Positions 11,832 to 24,561 of a DNA stretch of 64,000 bases are shown one piece after another. The translations under genes were made by a program, and so were the position numbers. The stretch is from Bedellia somnulentella. Taxonomy: Eukaryota; Arthropoda; Insecta; Lepidoptera; Bedelliidae. Below the pieces are notes generated by a model that worked only from the letters and a program-made list of their open reading frames with translations, did no database searches and was not told the DNA's origin. Numbering within the stretch: the first letter of the stretch is position 1; every line of letters starts with the position of its first letter. Location of the stretch: positions 3,038,001 through 3,102,000 of the forward strand of contig OY755178.1 in the NCBI GenBank assembly GCA_963576735.1. The letters are read 5' to 3'.

Positions 11832-13590
11832 TTTTAATATTGTTGACTGTTGTACGGTTTAACGATAGATAATTAAATGCTCCTAGAAATGTGCTTTTAT
11901 ATGCATCTCCACACGCAGGAACAGCTCTCGTGGTAATTAGGCATTTAGTTCCGATTTTCCAGTCTTTTGTCATTTCCGCGAGTCGATATGCAATTGCAGT
12001 TGAAGGCCGTTTCTTGACGTCAACTTCAATCTATGCATAGCAATCCATTATCTAAATAATATTTGGACACGCACCTAAAATTGATGAATAGAGTAGCATA
12101 CATACATACATATGCTCACGCCTATGAATGTCTACATAGGGGTAGCCAGAGCTTCGGATTAAGAAATTCGTCAGCTACTTTTGGAAGTTGTGAGGGGATA
12201 AGTTGTAAAACAAAGTATTTTGGTGATTAATCTCCAACCGCATCGAAAATATGACACTTTCATGATTTTCAGCTTATCTTAGGAATTATTTTCAACTTTT
12301 TAGCTAAATGTGTTTTTCAGTTTTTTAATCAATGTATGTTTCATAATATCTTATTCACGGACAAAATTTATGGTAAATAAATCATTCAAGTTTATTCTTA
12401 ACATTGTTGTTACATTCGTTTTCCGCAAAAATCCCCTCATGTTTAGATTTGTAACGATTAAACTTTTTGATAAAATGCATCTTTTCTTTGAGACAAAATT
12501 ACGGCCACTTATGTGTTGGCTTTTGCGCTTAATAGAAATAATGATGATTTATCTTTAATTACGTTTTAGTACTAATAAATAAAGGATAATTAAAGGAAAG
12601 AAAAATTTCGACACTAGTGGGGATCCAACCCGTGACCTCCGAGTTTCCTTTACTTATTAGTAATAATCCCCACCTGAGATTTTTATGAACACAAATCATT
12701 CCAATTATACGTTTTATTTGTTTTTAAATATGCAATTATCTATTGTTTTTTGTTCGTTTTCTTGTATGGGAGTCATATCATTAATTTTAAATGAATATTT
12801 AACCTCTACCGAAGAGTCGGCTTCGACAAGAGCTCCGGGTAAAACTGCCAAGAACTTTTCTTTTCTGAATTGTTAAATTGCTTCATCTTCTTTTAGGTTG
12901 GTATAATTCGTTTTTCTTATAAATTTAAAATGATAAATTTGAGTCCTGCAGTGGCTTATTCTGCTAAAGTGGTTTTTGTATAATCGACTTCCATCTTAGT
13001 TTGAATTATTGAATTAATTGATTGAATTCTAACTTTAACTGATGAATTACTGTGAAGCATTTTTCAAGTGGTGTTCTGATCTTTTTACAGGTGGGATGAG
13101 GGATGACCCGATAATATTTTCAAATAACTTTACCATACTATCAGTAACTTGCCTTTAAACTATTATCTTATTCGTTTCAATTGCAGATCTGATTTGAAAA
13201 CTCTCCCATGTGGTCAGAGGTAATGCAGTCATTAACAATCTGGCCTGAATAATCACAATTGCAATAAATATAATCTAAAAAGTTGAAGAGCTCTAGGTAA
13301 TTCGGGCTGGCTCATTAAGTACTTTAAAAAGATTGAAAAAACTACAACCTCCTTTGAGCTACGGGAAACCATACGAAAAGCATCTTCCATCGCTGCTTCA
13401 AAGATATGAAAAATTTAATTGTGAATGTAATTATTTAGTTCGACGCAGAATATTGATTTCATCATGTTCTTCAATAGAAAGTCTACAAATAACTTTTTTT
13501 TCTTTTAATCTAATTTCTACATTTAATAGGATCTTCCCAAGCAGTACATTATGGTCTCTCTGTTAAAACAACTGCCAACAGTGTACTTCA

Positions 13591-15012
13591 TACATACAAA
13601 CACACATATTCTAACGCCGTTAGTTACCATTGGGGTAGGCAGAGACCATCGATCGCCACTTTGTACGATCCTGACAAATCTCTCTAGCTTCATTTACATC
13701 CATCAATCTTTTCATACAATGCACTTTCATTCTTCGTACTTCGGACACCTGCCTTTTTGAGCACATTTTCTATTTGATCCAAATGTGTCCTCCGAGGTTG
13801 TCCTCTACTAACATTATCTTCCACATTGGATCTATAGATCTCTTTGACCAATTTACTGCCATCCACCCTTTCTATATGCCCAAACCATCTCAACATCTCT
13901 TTTTCTATCTTTCTTACAATATCATCTTTTACACCACACCTTCCACGATTCACGTCATTTCTCACACGATCACATAACCTCACATTACAAACTTTTCTAA
14001 GGGACCTCATTTCTACTGCATTCACTCTGCTTTAATGCTTCTTCTACCACACCCAATATTCACTGCTATACATAAGCGTAGGAACAAGAACAGCATCAAT
14101 CACAGCCATTCGGGCCTTTTCAGACACAGATTGATTATAGAATAGAATAGAATAACTCTTTATTGTACATCAAACAAAAAATTTACATTAGAAATTATCA
14201 TACAGTTTACAATGAGGTACAATCGGCGGTCTTATCGCTAAAAGCGATCTCTTCCAGACAACCTTTGGAAGGTGAGATCGGTAAACTAGTTATCTGGGTA
14301 GATGCACAAAAAAAGCTTACTTTAAAACTAACTTATTCAATTGAAATAATAAATAATAACATAAATATTAATTACACTAAATAATATAATATTACACATA
14401 TATGAACACACATACATGAGAATATCCAATGCTCCATTTACCGTATTACCCTTTTTTACTCTTCTTTCAATGTCTTCATCACAATTTCCATCCCTAGTAA
14501 ACAAACTTCCCAGATATACGAACTCTTTCACTTGTTCCACTTTCTTACCATTGATCTCAATCATGCATTCAGTCATATTCTCCTCTGTCTCAAAAACCAT
14601 GGTTTTGGTTTTATCTACATTCACTCTCATTCCTTTTCTTTCAAACGACGCCCATGCAATATTCATCATCTCTTGCAACTCTTCAACCGAAGATGCAAGT
14701 AACACTTGATCATCAGTATATAAGAGGCATTTGATGACGAATCCACCCATTCTCAGTCCATAATCACTTTCTGTCTGTGTTTTCCCTGTTTATTCCCACA
14801 CATGCACTAGAATCCTCATATAGTGATACCAACGCAAGTATAAGTTGGCTCCTCAAACCGAACTTGGATGACACCTCCCACAATGATATCACGAGAAAGT
14901 GACCTGTACCAACGTTAGTGCCCCTATAGACTCTGGTGTCAACAACTTTTGCTCTTAGCCTTTCATCCACTATCACAAAATCTATCATACTACTCTCGCT
15001 TTCCCTTTGTCT
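13591..15012 (-). mobile_element. RTE-like LINE remnant, unit 3 (internally deleted)
   Basis: Minus-strand C-terminal and RT pieces are present, with YTDD at the catalytic position. The KAGKAAGYD segment and most of the endonuclease are missing, leaving a short SMIDFVIVDERLRAKVVDT piece next to the junction at 15,012. Confidence 0.8.
14135..14415 (-). mobile_element. Jockey/CR1-like LINE 3' tail, unit 3
   Basis: Same insertion point and orientation as in unit 1. Confidence 0.75.
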
Positions 15013-15400
15013 AAACATTTGGATTATTTCCTGAGGTGCATTCTGAGCTTTAAGCTTATCCCATAACAAATCATACGAGACCAAATTGAATGCCTTCGAT
15101 AAATCGAGATAGCATGCATAGACAGCCGTGCTCCGGGCCGTGTAGTATTTGACAGTCTACTTTAGGGCCAAGATTGCACTCTCGGTGGACAGGCCCGCTC
15201 TAAACCCAAACTTATTGTCGTGTATTTTGAGGTACTGATCCAACCACGTATTCAGCAGACTGTCAAACACTTTCGCGACAGTCGTAGCCAGTGATATTGG
15301 GCGACAATTGTTTCGGTCCGCAATATTACCGGTTTTGTTTTTGACAATGGGGACCACCACAGTCCTCATCAGTTCCTCCGGCCGTTATAATCGGCCGCCA
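15013..15400 (-). pseudogene. RT fragment of a different non-LTR element, unit 3
   Basis: The minus strand encodes an RT N-terminal segment with PIVKNKTGNIADRNNCRPIS, LATTVAKVFDSLLN and FGFRAGLSTESAILALK. This is not the RTE family of the flanking sequence. A CAG to TAG change interrupts it just after ALK; unit 6 keeps the frame open there. It is joined directly to the RTE endonuclease piece. Confidence 0.75.
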
Positions 15401-15707
15401 ACTTCAAAGCGGTGTAAGTGGCGACCCAGGAGTTATGGGATTTTTAATTTGTTGTGTGTTGAAATAGCTGGAGAACTATTTTTTATTTCACAATCTTTTC
15501 TCCCTTAACTTCCAATAGTGATTAAAGTATTTCTTAGTTAGAAAATCCGTCTACACCTTATTGGGGTTTATAGCCTTGAGTATATGTATGGCTGTGTTAC
15601 TTACTTACTTAAACAAAAATGTTTAACATTTTATGTCTGTTACCATAACGCATTTATTTGGGTAAGGCAATATTAAAGCGGACCAAACAATAAAAATTAA
15701 GATAATA

Positions 15708-15837
15708 TTTATTCATCAATCGCCGCGGCTCTAAACATCTGCAGTAGTTATGCTGCCAGATACCAGACGATCATTGCCATGGTTTTGTGCCATCAACATG
15801 GAACGACGACTGGTTTAGGTTGTCGTAACCGATATGG
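15708..15837 (-). other. Candidate distal 3' exon of peptide gene copy 3
   Basis: Downstream of exon 4 on the minus strand, an acceptor (TCACTCCCAG) precedes 15,837 and an AATAAA lies at 15,713-15,708. Read in phase 0 the block starts PYRLRQPKPVVVPC and then stops. It recurs in unit 6 and behind plus-strand copy 8. In the other units it has been replaced by the Jockey-type fragment. It may be an alternative terminal exon or simply downstream sequence. Confidence 0.35.
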
Positions 15838-16240
15838 CTGGGAGTGAGACAAATTTTATCAATCTACTCTAATTCAAGAGTAATATAATATCTTAGGTAA
15901 AAAAAAACACTTTGTTAGTTAATAAAGTTTTTATTAGGTGTTTTTTTTATAAATATTTAAATTAAAACTGCTACTGGAAACGGTGGCTGTAGTCATGGGT
16001 TAAATCTGTAACAAAAAAATATTTCAAAAATCAGTAGAGAGTAGGGCAAAATTACGTATATTGTATGTTGTTAGTTATGCTTCATTGCTGACAATTGTTT
16101 TCCAGCAAAAATTAAGAGATACTTCAGCATTCGTATCAAGAGCAACAGTTTTCCTGAAAAGGCAGACTTATAAAGTAATTCATGGAATTGTTTGATGTAC
16201 GCATATATATATATGCGAACATCTCTTACATATAATATTA

Positions 16241-16272
<32 letters not shown>

Positions 16273-16411
16273 TTTAAATATATATATTTATATTCAAATT
16301 TACATTTGTTATATAAAGTTTTCTTGATAAAGTTATTTTTTTATGTTATAATTTCATAAATAAACTTACACATTTTTATTCTTTTCTATCTTACATCTGA
16401 GAAAACTAAAG

Positions 16412-16873
16412 CTATGATGAGCCGGCAGGAGGAGAGTTGTGTTGACCTGAAACATGTTAATTATAATGACGATCCAGCAAATAAATTAGCCTAGAACAGT
16501 TAGAGATATAAGTGCATAAATACAAAATAGGATTCAAAGAATACCATACCGGGATCCATTCCATACAAGAAGGGCTCTGAAGCGTCAGCGATCATTGCCT
16601 GGGACATCTGCAAATAAAAATTACATGAAATATGGAAGTTGTATGAAAATGTTCCTATTTGTTATGCCTCTACATTCCTACAACTTCCGTCTGAAGTGTT
16701 ATCTTGTTTCGTTCATTTAACATCCTTATTAGGTAGTTCAATAATTCTTATATTTTTTTATTTGAAGGAAAGCTTCAAATAATTTTCTCCAGATATAATG
16801 TAACGCGATGTTAATACGATGTGATACTCACAGCTAAGAGAGCGAAGACGATTGATACTAAGAAGCACTTCAT
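16412..16873 (-). CDS. Small secreted peptide gene, copy 3
   Basis: Exons are 16873-16832, 16607-16550 and 16446-16412, with TATA at 16943-16936 and TGACGTCA at 17057-17064. The signal peptide reads MKCFLVSIVFALLA (Phe8 to Ile), a change shared only with copy 6. The mature part is identical to the other array copies. The splice sites are intact. Confidence 0.75.
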
Positions 16874-18619
16874 TTTTAATATTGTTGACTGTTGTACGGT
16901 TTAACGATAGATAATTAAATGCTCCTAGAAATGTGCTTTTATATGCATCTCCACACGCAGGAACAGCTCTCGTGGTAATTAGGCATTTAGTTCCGATTTT
17001 CCAGTCTTTTGTCATTTCCGCGAGTCGATATGCAATTGCAGTTGAAGGCCGTTTCTTGACGTCAACTTCAATCTATGCATAGCAATCCATTATCTAAATA
17101 ATATTTGGACACGCACCTAGAATTGATGAATAGAGTAGCTTACATACATACATATGCTCACGGCTATGAATGTCTACATAGGGGTAGCCAGAGCTTCGGA
17201 TTAAGAAATTCGTCAGCTACTTTTGGAAGTTGTGAGGGGATAAGTTGTAAAACAAAGTATTTTGGTGATTAATCTCCAACCGCATCGAAAATATGTCACT
17301 TTCATGATTTTCAGCTTATCTTAGGAATTATTTTCAACTTTTTAGCTAAATATGTTTTTTAGTTTTTTAAACAATGTATGTTTACAAGGACAAAATTTAT
17401 GGTAAATAAATCATTCAAGTTTATTCTTAACATTGTTGTTACATTCGTTTTCCGCAAAAATCCCCTCGTGTTTAGATTTGTAACGATTAAACTTTTTGAT
17501 AAAATGCATCTTTTCTTTGAGACAAAATTACGGCCACTTATGTGTTGGCTTTTGCGCTTAATAGAAATAATGATGATTTATCTTTAATTACGTTTTAGTA
17601 CTAATAAATAAAGGATAATTAAAGGAAAGAAAAATTTCGACACTAGTGGGGATCCAACCCGTGACCTCCGAGTTTCCTTTACTTATTAGTAATAATCCCC
17701 ACCTGAGATTTTTATGAACACAAATCATTCCAATTATACGTTTTATTTGTTTTTAAATATGCAATTATCTATTGTTTTTTGTTCGTTTTCTTGTATGGGA
17801 GTCATATCATTAATTTTAAATGAATATTTAACCTCTACCGAAGAGTCGGCTTCGACAAGAGCTCCGGGTAAAACTGCCAAGAACTTTTCTTTTCTGAATT
17901 GTTAAATTGCTTCATCTTCTTTTAGGTTGGTATAATTAGTTTTTCTTATAAATTTAAAATTATAAATTTGAGTCCTGCAGTGGCTTATTCTGCTAAAGTG
18001 GTTTTTGTATTATCGACTTCCATCTTAGTTTGAATTATTGAATTAATTGATTGAATTCTAACTTTAACTGATGAATTACTGTGAAGCATTTTTCAAGTGG
18101 TGTTCTGATATTTTTACAGGTGGGATGAGGGATGACCCGATAATATTTTCAAATAACTTTACCATATTATCAGTAACTTGCCTTTAAACTATTATCTTAT
18201 TCGTTTCAATTGCAGATCTGATTTGAAAACTCTCCCATGTGGTCAGAGGTAATGCAGTCATTAACAATCTGGCCTGAATAATCACAATTGCAATAAATAT
18301 AATCTAAAAAGTTGAAGAGCTCTAGGTAATTCGGGCTGGCTCATTAAGTACTTTAAAAAGATTGTAAAAACTGCAACCTCCTTTGAGCTACGGGAAACCA
18401 TACGAAAAGCATCTTCCATCGCTGCTTCAAAGATATGAAAAATTTAATTGTGAATGTAATTGTTTAGTTCGACGCAGAATGTTGATTTCATCATGTTCTT
18501 CAATAGAAAGTCTACAAATAACTTTTTTTTCTTTAAATCTAATTTCTACATTTAATAGGATCTTCCCAAGCAGTACATTATGGTCTCTCTGTTAAAACAA
18601 CTGCCAACAGTGTACTTCA

Positions 18620-21025
18620 TACATACAAACACACATATTCTAACGCTGTTAGTTACCATTGGGGTAGGCAGAGACTATCGATCGCCACTTTGTACGATCC
18701 TGACAAACCTCTCTAGCTTCATTTACATCCAGCAATCTTTTCATACAATGCACTTTCATTCTTCGTACTTCGGACACCTGCCTTTTTGAGCACATTTTCT
18801 ATTTGATCCAAATTTGTCCTCCCAGGTTGTCCTCTACTAACATTACCTTCCACATTGGATCTATAGATCTCTTTGACCAATTTACTGCCATCCACCCTAT
18901 CTATATGCCCAAGCCATCTCAACATCTCTTTTTCTATCTTTCTTACAATATCATCTTTTACACCACACCTTCCACGATTCACGTCATTCCTCACACGATC
19001 ACATAACCTCACATTACAAACTTTTCTGAGGGACCTCATTTCTACTGCATTCACTCTGCTTTCATGCTTCTTCTACCACACCCAATATTCACTGCCATAC
19101 ATAAGCGTAGGAACAAGAACAGCATCAATCACAGCCATTCGGGCCTTTTCAGACACAGATTGATTATAGAATAGAATAACTCTTTATTGTACATCAAACA
19201 CAAATTTACATTAGAAATTATCCTACAGTTTACAATGAGGTACAATCGGCGGTCTTATCGCTAAAAGCGATCTCTTCCAGACAACCTTTGGAAGGTGAGA
19301 TCGGTAAACTAGTTATCTGGGTAGATGCACAAAACAAGCTTACTTTAAAACTAACTCATTCAATTGAAATAATAAATAATAACATAAATATTAATTACAC
19401 AAAATAATATAATATTACACATATATGAACACACATACATGAGAATATCCAGTGCTCCATTTACCGTATTACCCTTTTTTACTCTTCTTTCAATGTCTTC
19501 ATCACAATTTCCATCCCTAGTAAACAAACTTCCCAGATATACGAACTCTTTCACTTGTTCCACTTTCTTACCATTGATCTCAATCACGCATTCAGTCATA
19601 TTCTCCTCTGTCTCAAAAACCATGGTTTTGGTTTTATCTACATTCACTCTCATTCCTTTTCTTTCAAACGACGCCCATGCAATATTCATCATCTCTTGCA
19701 ACTCTTCAACCGAAGATGCAAGTAACACTTGATCATCAGTATATAAGAGGCATTTGATGACGAATCCACCCATTCTCAGTCCATAATCACTTTCTGTCTG
19801 TGTTTTCCCTGTTTATTCCCACACATGCACTAGAATCCTCATATAGTGATACCAACGCAAGTATAAGTTGGCTCCTCAAACCGAACTTGGATAACACCTC
19901 CCACAAATACTTCCTTACCACCCTATCATACGATTTAGAAATCTTTGAAGGTGCAATACACCTTTCGGTTCTTGGCTAAGAACATTTCAGTGATGCTCCT
20001 TACAGAGAATATTTGATCCATACATCCCATTCCTTTTCTAAATCCTGCTTGCACATTCCGTATTTTCTCATCAGTTTCATTCATCACTCTTTCAATCAAT
20101 ACCTTTGCATACAATTTACCGACAACACTGAGTAGGCTGATTCCGCGGTAGTTTTTAGCTTCCTGGTGTGACCCTTTTGCTTTATATAAGGGCACAATTA
20201 CTGCCCTACACCAATCTCGTGTTACTTTACCACTTGACCAGCACTTTTGAAAAAGGAAGTACAGCCAGGAAGCCACCAACCCCTTACCAGCCCTCAGCAT
20301 TTCGATACTTATCCTGTCATACCCTGCCGCTTTCCCTGCTTTTATACTTTTCAATGCCTTCATTACTTCTTCACAGAGGCCCCATTATCCTCATATGCCA
20401 AGAGCCTCCAATATGTTAAAGACGGCTATGGTGATATCACGAGAAAGTGACCTGTACCAACGTTAGTGCCCCTATAGACTCTGGTGTCAACAACCTTTGC
20501 TCATAGCCTTTCATCCACTATCACAAAATCTATCATACTCCTCTCGCTTTCCCTTTGTCTAGCATAGATATGGATATCTTTGTGTTCCAACAACGTGTTC
20601 GTAACACAAAGATTCCTCCCCAAACATACATCAATCACTTTATCGCCATTCTCGTTCACTCTTTTATCACTAAACTTTTCTAAAACTCTTTCACAACCGT
20701 TGCGTGACACCCCAACCCAACCATTAAAATCTCCTTACATAACAGTTCTCTCATTCTGATCACACCGATTCGCAACATCGTCTGACAAATTCCAAAACTC
20801 CTCCCTCTTGGATAGTGATCTGGACATGTCCGGAGCATACACGCAAATTATCCGCATCCGGACAAGCCCTACCTTCACCTTTACCCATAGGAGCCTTGGA
20901 CTCACACATGCATAATCTTTCATGCACTTAGCCATCCTTTCAGATATTAGATAGAAGTCCCACTCCTTGGCAAGCTCTGTCACTCTCGGCAACTCCCGAC
21001 CAGATAGCTGTAAATGGGCCAAGTT
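18620..21025 (-). mobile_element. RTE-like LINE remnant, unit 4
   Basis: A 142-residue RT piece (20,363-19,935) runs from KALKSIKAGKAAGYDRISIEML to CMDQIFSVRSITEMFLAKNRK. Endonuclease pieces follow at 21,022-20,735 and 20,710-20,501, separated by a stop (TAA where the neighbours read through MLGDF). Confidence 0.85.
19164..19439 (-). mobile_element. Jockey/CR1-like LINE 3' tail, unit 4
   Basis: Same position as in unit 1. The (ATTCT)n tail has the short form also seen in units 2 and 7. Confidence 0.75.
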
Positions 21026-21204
21026 GTGAAACCTCTTTTTCTTTGCGCTTAATTATATTAAATGAAAAACTTTAATTTAGTACATGTAGATTGTAATCAA
21101 TTGCATGCTTTTGCATCCTCAAATGTATGTGAACGTGAGTATGTATGTATGTGTGTGTGTGTTTGAATGTATGTTTGTGTGTGTGTTCGCGATTGTGTAT
21201 AATA

Positions 21205-21560
21205 CATACATATGCTCACGCCATTAGTTCCCATTCGGGTAGGCAGAGACTATTGATCGCCACTTCGTACGATCCTGCCAAACCTCTCTAGCTTCGTTTA
21301 CATCCATCAATCTTTTCATGCATGCTCTCTTATTCTTCATACGTCGGACGCCAGCCTTTTTGAGCACACTCTCAATTTGGTCCAAGTGTGTTCTCCGTGG
21401 TCGTCCTCTACTAACATTACCATCCACACTAGCTCTATAGATCCCTTTTACCAATTTTTTATCATCCATCCTCTCTATGTGCCCAAACCATCTTTCACAC
21501 CACACTTTTCACGAATAACACTATTTCTCACTCGGTCACATAATCTAACATTACAATAAT
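21205..21560 (-). mobile_element. Second RTE-like 3' end, unit 4
   Basis: Encodes WFGHIERMDDKKLVKGIYRA through SAYPNGN. The GT simple repeat at its left is shorter than in units 1 and 2. Confidence 0.8.
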
Positions 21561-21707
21561 TTTTTAAATTGTGTATATACAGTCTATTTTGAAAATCCTA
21601 GGAGTCACCAAATATTTAGCATTGTATTTCTAATATCATCTCAGTCTGATCATAATTTAAAGTAAGTAACCAGGGTAAAAGTTCACATTTATCTAGTATT
21701 TTATTAA

Positions 21708-23345
21708 TCCATCCATACTAATATTATAAATTGGAAAGTGAGTTTGTTTGTTTGTTTATTTGTGCCGCTTTCACGCTGTAACTACTGAACCGATTGCTTT
21801 GAAATTTTGCAGACGTATAGTTAGAAGTCCAGATTAAATAATAGGATACTTTCATCCCGGAAAAAATATATTCCCGAGGGAAAACTAAAATATTGTTTGC
21901 TAGCTGGGTTGATTGGAGATGGCGCTCTGTGTAGTTTAAAACAAGGTTATATATTGCAAACGAATATAAACATGTAAATTTAGAAGCTAAATGATACGGT
22001 AATGTATCCTTGAAAACGAGGAATTCCTGAGGGATGACGTACAATTTGTTTTATCGTCTAAACTGTTTTTTCACATCTACTTATCCTGAAATAACTAATT
22101 AAATAAACGAATTACTAATTGGTATAAGTATTTACGTTACGTTAGTTCTTGAGGTATGCAATAGATGGGTGTTTAAGCCGTGGTATCGATGTTTTTTAAG
22201 ATACGTAAGAAGTGGAATATCTTGCGCTTTAACCTGTAGCTCATACAATTACTTGGTGCACTTTTCGAATCATTTACTTACTTGCTGTTTTATCTTTATT
22301 TACTATTTTACATTTGACATTGAATTGTGGATTTTAGCTCTCGACATTGGTAGGGTATAAAAATGCAGGATTATACAGAGGGAGCTAGTAAATTTAATTG
22401 TTTATCAATAGTAAGGCTATAAGAAAATAATGGGTATTCAAAATTTGCCGTCAAAGTTAGCGTCTCTGTGGCGTAGCGGTAAATCTAACCTCTATGAACA
22501 TTCCAGAGACCCGGGATCAAAACTCAAAGGACACAAGCTTTTAGTAAAAAAAAAGTGGTTCTGTTAGCTTAGAATAATAGCAAGAACTGTCGCAACATGA
22601 CATAGGATATCATTTATCTCGGACAATCCCCATATTCCCGAGCAATCTCTGCTGCAAACTCACCCACCGTCACCAACGGTCAGTGTAGGGGGCAGCACCC
22701 ACCGGACCTCCTGCGCCCCGCAGCACCAAACTACTATCCGTCAAAGACTTTCGCGATTGAACATTACAATTAAAACAACTATTATAATAGTTATATAGTT
22801 ATAATAGTTATATTATTATAAAACTAAACCCATGTTATAACACGCGATTAAAGATTCGAAAATCAATAGTTACTATCCGTACTAATACGAACATAGTAAC
22901 TCGAAGATAGAAACTTGGTACAAAATGTTTGGTCTCATGATTCTTATCATTTTATGGCACTAAGGGGTTAAAATAGCAAATGAAAGTTACTGCAGAGATT
23001 TTTGACATTTCTGTATTTAGAAACTTGATACTTGGTGTGATTGACTGTTATAACCACTACAAAAAGGAATTTATGAAATTCATCCATCAATCATTGATGA
23101 GTATATATACCGTAACAACCATAAGTCCCAAAAAAGGTAGCCATAGCTTCGGAGAGAGTAAATTAATTCTTCATCCACTTTTGGAAGTTGAATGGGGAAA
23201 AGGTCAAATAAAGGATTTTAGTGATGGGTCTCGAACTGCATCGCTGAACAATCTTTTAAAAAGCCTCAATGTCCTTTATATTTTTTATATAATTTGGATG
23301 CAAAAAAAATACGCAACGCGGACGTAGTCGCGGGCAAAAAGCTAG
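21708..23345 (+). mobile_element. Non-autonomous Helitron, unit 4
   Basis: The insert starts TCCATCCATACTAATATTAT and ends in a hairpin (CGCGGACGTAGTCGCG) followed 10 bp later by CTAG. It sits between A and T, with no target duplication. The uninterrupted site TTATTAATAGAA is present in units 1 and 8, so both ends are certain. No RepHel-type ORF is present. It carries a tRNA-like SINE (about 22,460-22,560) and a (TATG)-family SINE remnant (about 23,098-23,280). Confidence 0.9.
22460..22560 (+). mobile_element. tRNA-like SINE head inside the Helitron
   Basis: GTGGCGTAGCGGTAAAT resembles a pol III A box and GACCCGGGATCAAAACTC a B box. There is no tRNA cloverleaf, so it is a SINE and not a tRNA gene. 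The same piece lies at about 29,940 and 45,702. Confidence 0.55.
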
Positions 23346-24099
23346 TAGAATTATAAAGGTGAGGGCCTAAAAATGTAAAATAGTTTTGACCACATTTTGT
23401 GATTAATTTGGGTTTTACAAAAACAATGTCACGTCGCCGTTTGAGATTAAGACGATTTGATGATACATCTGGTTTCAACACTGTCAATAAATTGTACAGC
23501 TTTCTTACTGTCAAAACTTCACAAAAAGAATAAGAGTAGATTTTATCAATCTACTCTAATTCAAGAGTAATATAATATCTTAGGTAAAAAAAACACTTTG
23601 TTAGTTAATAAAGTTTTTATTAGGTGTTTTTTTATAAATATTTAAATTAAAACTGCTACTGGAAACGGTGGCTGTAGTCATGGGTTAAATCTGTAACAAA
23701 AAAAAATATTTCAAAAATCAGTAGAGAGTAGGGCAAAATTACGTATATTGTATGTTGTTAGTTATGCTTCATTGCTGACAATTGTTTTCCAGCAAAAATT
23801 AAGGCTTAAGAGATACTTCAGCATTCGTATCAAGAGCAACAGTTTTCCTGAAAAGGCAGACTTATAAAGTAATTCATGGAATTGTTTGATGTATGCATAT
23901 ATATATGCGAACATCTCTTACATATAATACGAGTATTAATATATATATATATAAATTTGAATATATATATTTATATTCAAATTTACATTTGTTATATAAA
24001 GTTTTCTTGATAAAGTTATTTTTTTGTATGTTATGATTTCATAAATAAACTTACACATTTTTTTATTCTTTTTCTATCTTACATCTGAGAAAACTAAAG

Positions 24100-24561
24100 C
24101 TATGATGAGCCGGCAGGAGGAGAGTTGTGTTGACCTGAAACATGTTAATTATAATGACGATCCAGCAAGTAAATTAGCCTAGAACAGTTAGAGATATAAG
24201 TGCATAAATACAAAATAGGATTCAAAGAATACCATACCGGGATCCATTCCATACAAGAAGGGCTCTGAAGCGTCAGCGATCATTGCCTGGGACATCTGCA
24301 AATAAAAATTACATGAAATATGGAAGTTGTATGAAAATGATCTTATTTGTTATGCCTCTACATTCCTACAACTTCCGTCTGAAGTGTTATCTTGTTTCGT
24401 TCATTTAACATCCTTATTAGGTAGTTCAATAATTCTTATATTTTTTTATTTGAAGGAAAGCTTCAAATATTTTTCTCCAGATATAATGTAACACGATGTA
24501 AATACGATGAGATACTCACAGCTAAGAGAGCGAAGACGAATGAGACTAAGAAGCACTTCAT
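24100..24561 (-). CDS. Small secreted peptide gene, copy 4
   Basis: Exons are 24561-24520, 24295-24238 and 24134-24100, with TATA at 24631-24624 and TGACGTCA at 24745-24752. The peptide is identical to copy 1. Intron 1 carries a few private substitutions just after the donor. The splice sites are intact. Confidence 0.75.

Larger units (their letters stand above)
6055..12063. repeat. Tandem unit 2 (6.0 kb)
   Basis: Same layout as unit 1 with scattered substitutions and small indels. The spacer 6055-7582 lies upstream of gene copy 1. No separate gene is evident in it. Confidence 0.9.
12064..17105. repeat. Tandem unit 3 (5.0 kb), rearranged
   Basis: This is the shortest unit. About 540 bp of LINE sequence is deleted at about 14,883 and the right part of the LINE block is replaced by another LINE fragment (15,013-15,400). 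A stretch downstream of the gene, missing from most units, is kept (15,585-15,850). The spacer is 12,064-13,590, with no evident gene. Confidence 0.9.
21600..23535 (-). mobile_element. Jockey-type LINE C-terminal fragment split by the Helitron, unit 4
   Basis: The two halves (about 21,600-21,707 and 23,346-23,535) rejoin exactly into the uninterrupted fragment of units 1 and 8 when the Helitron is removed. Confidence 0.8.
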
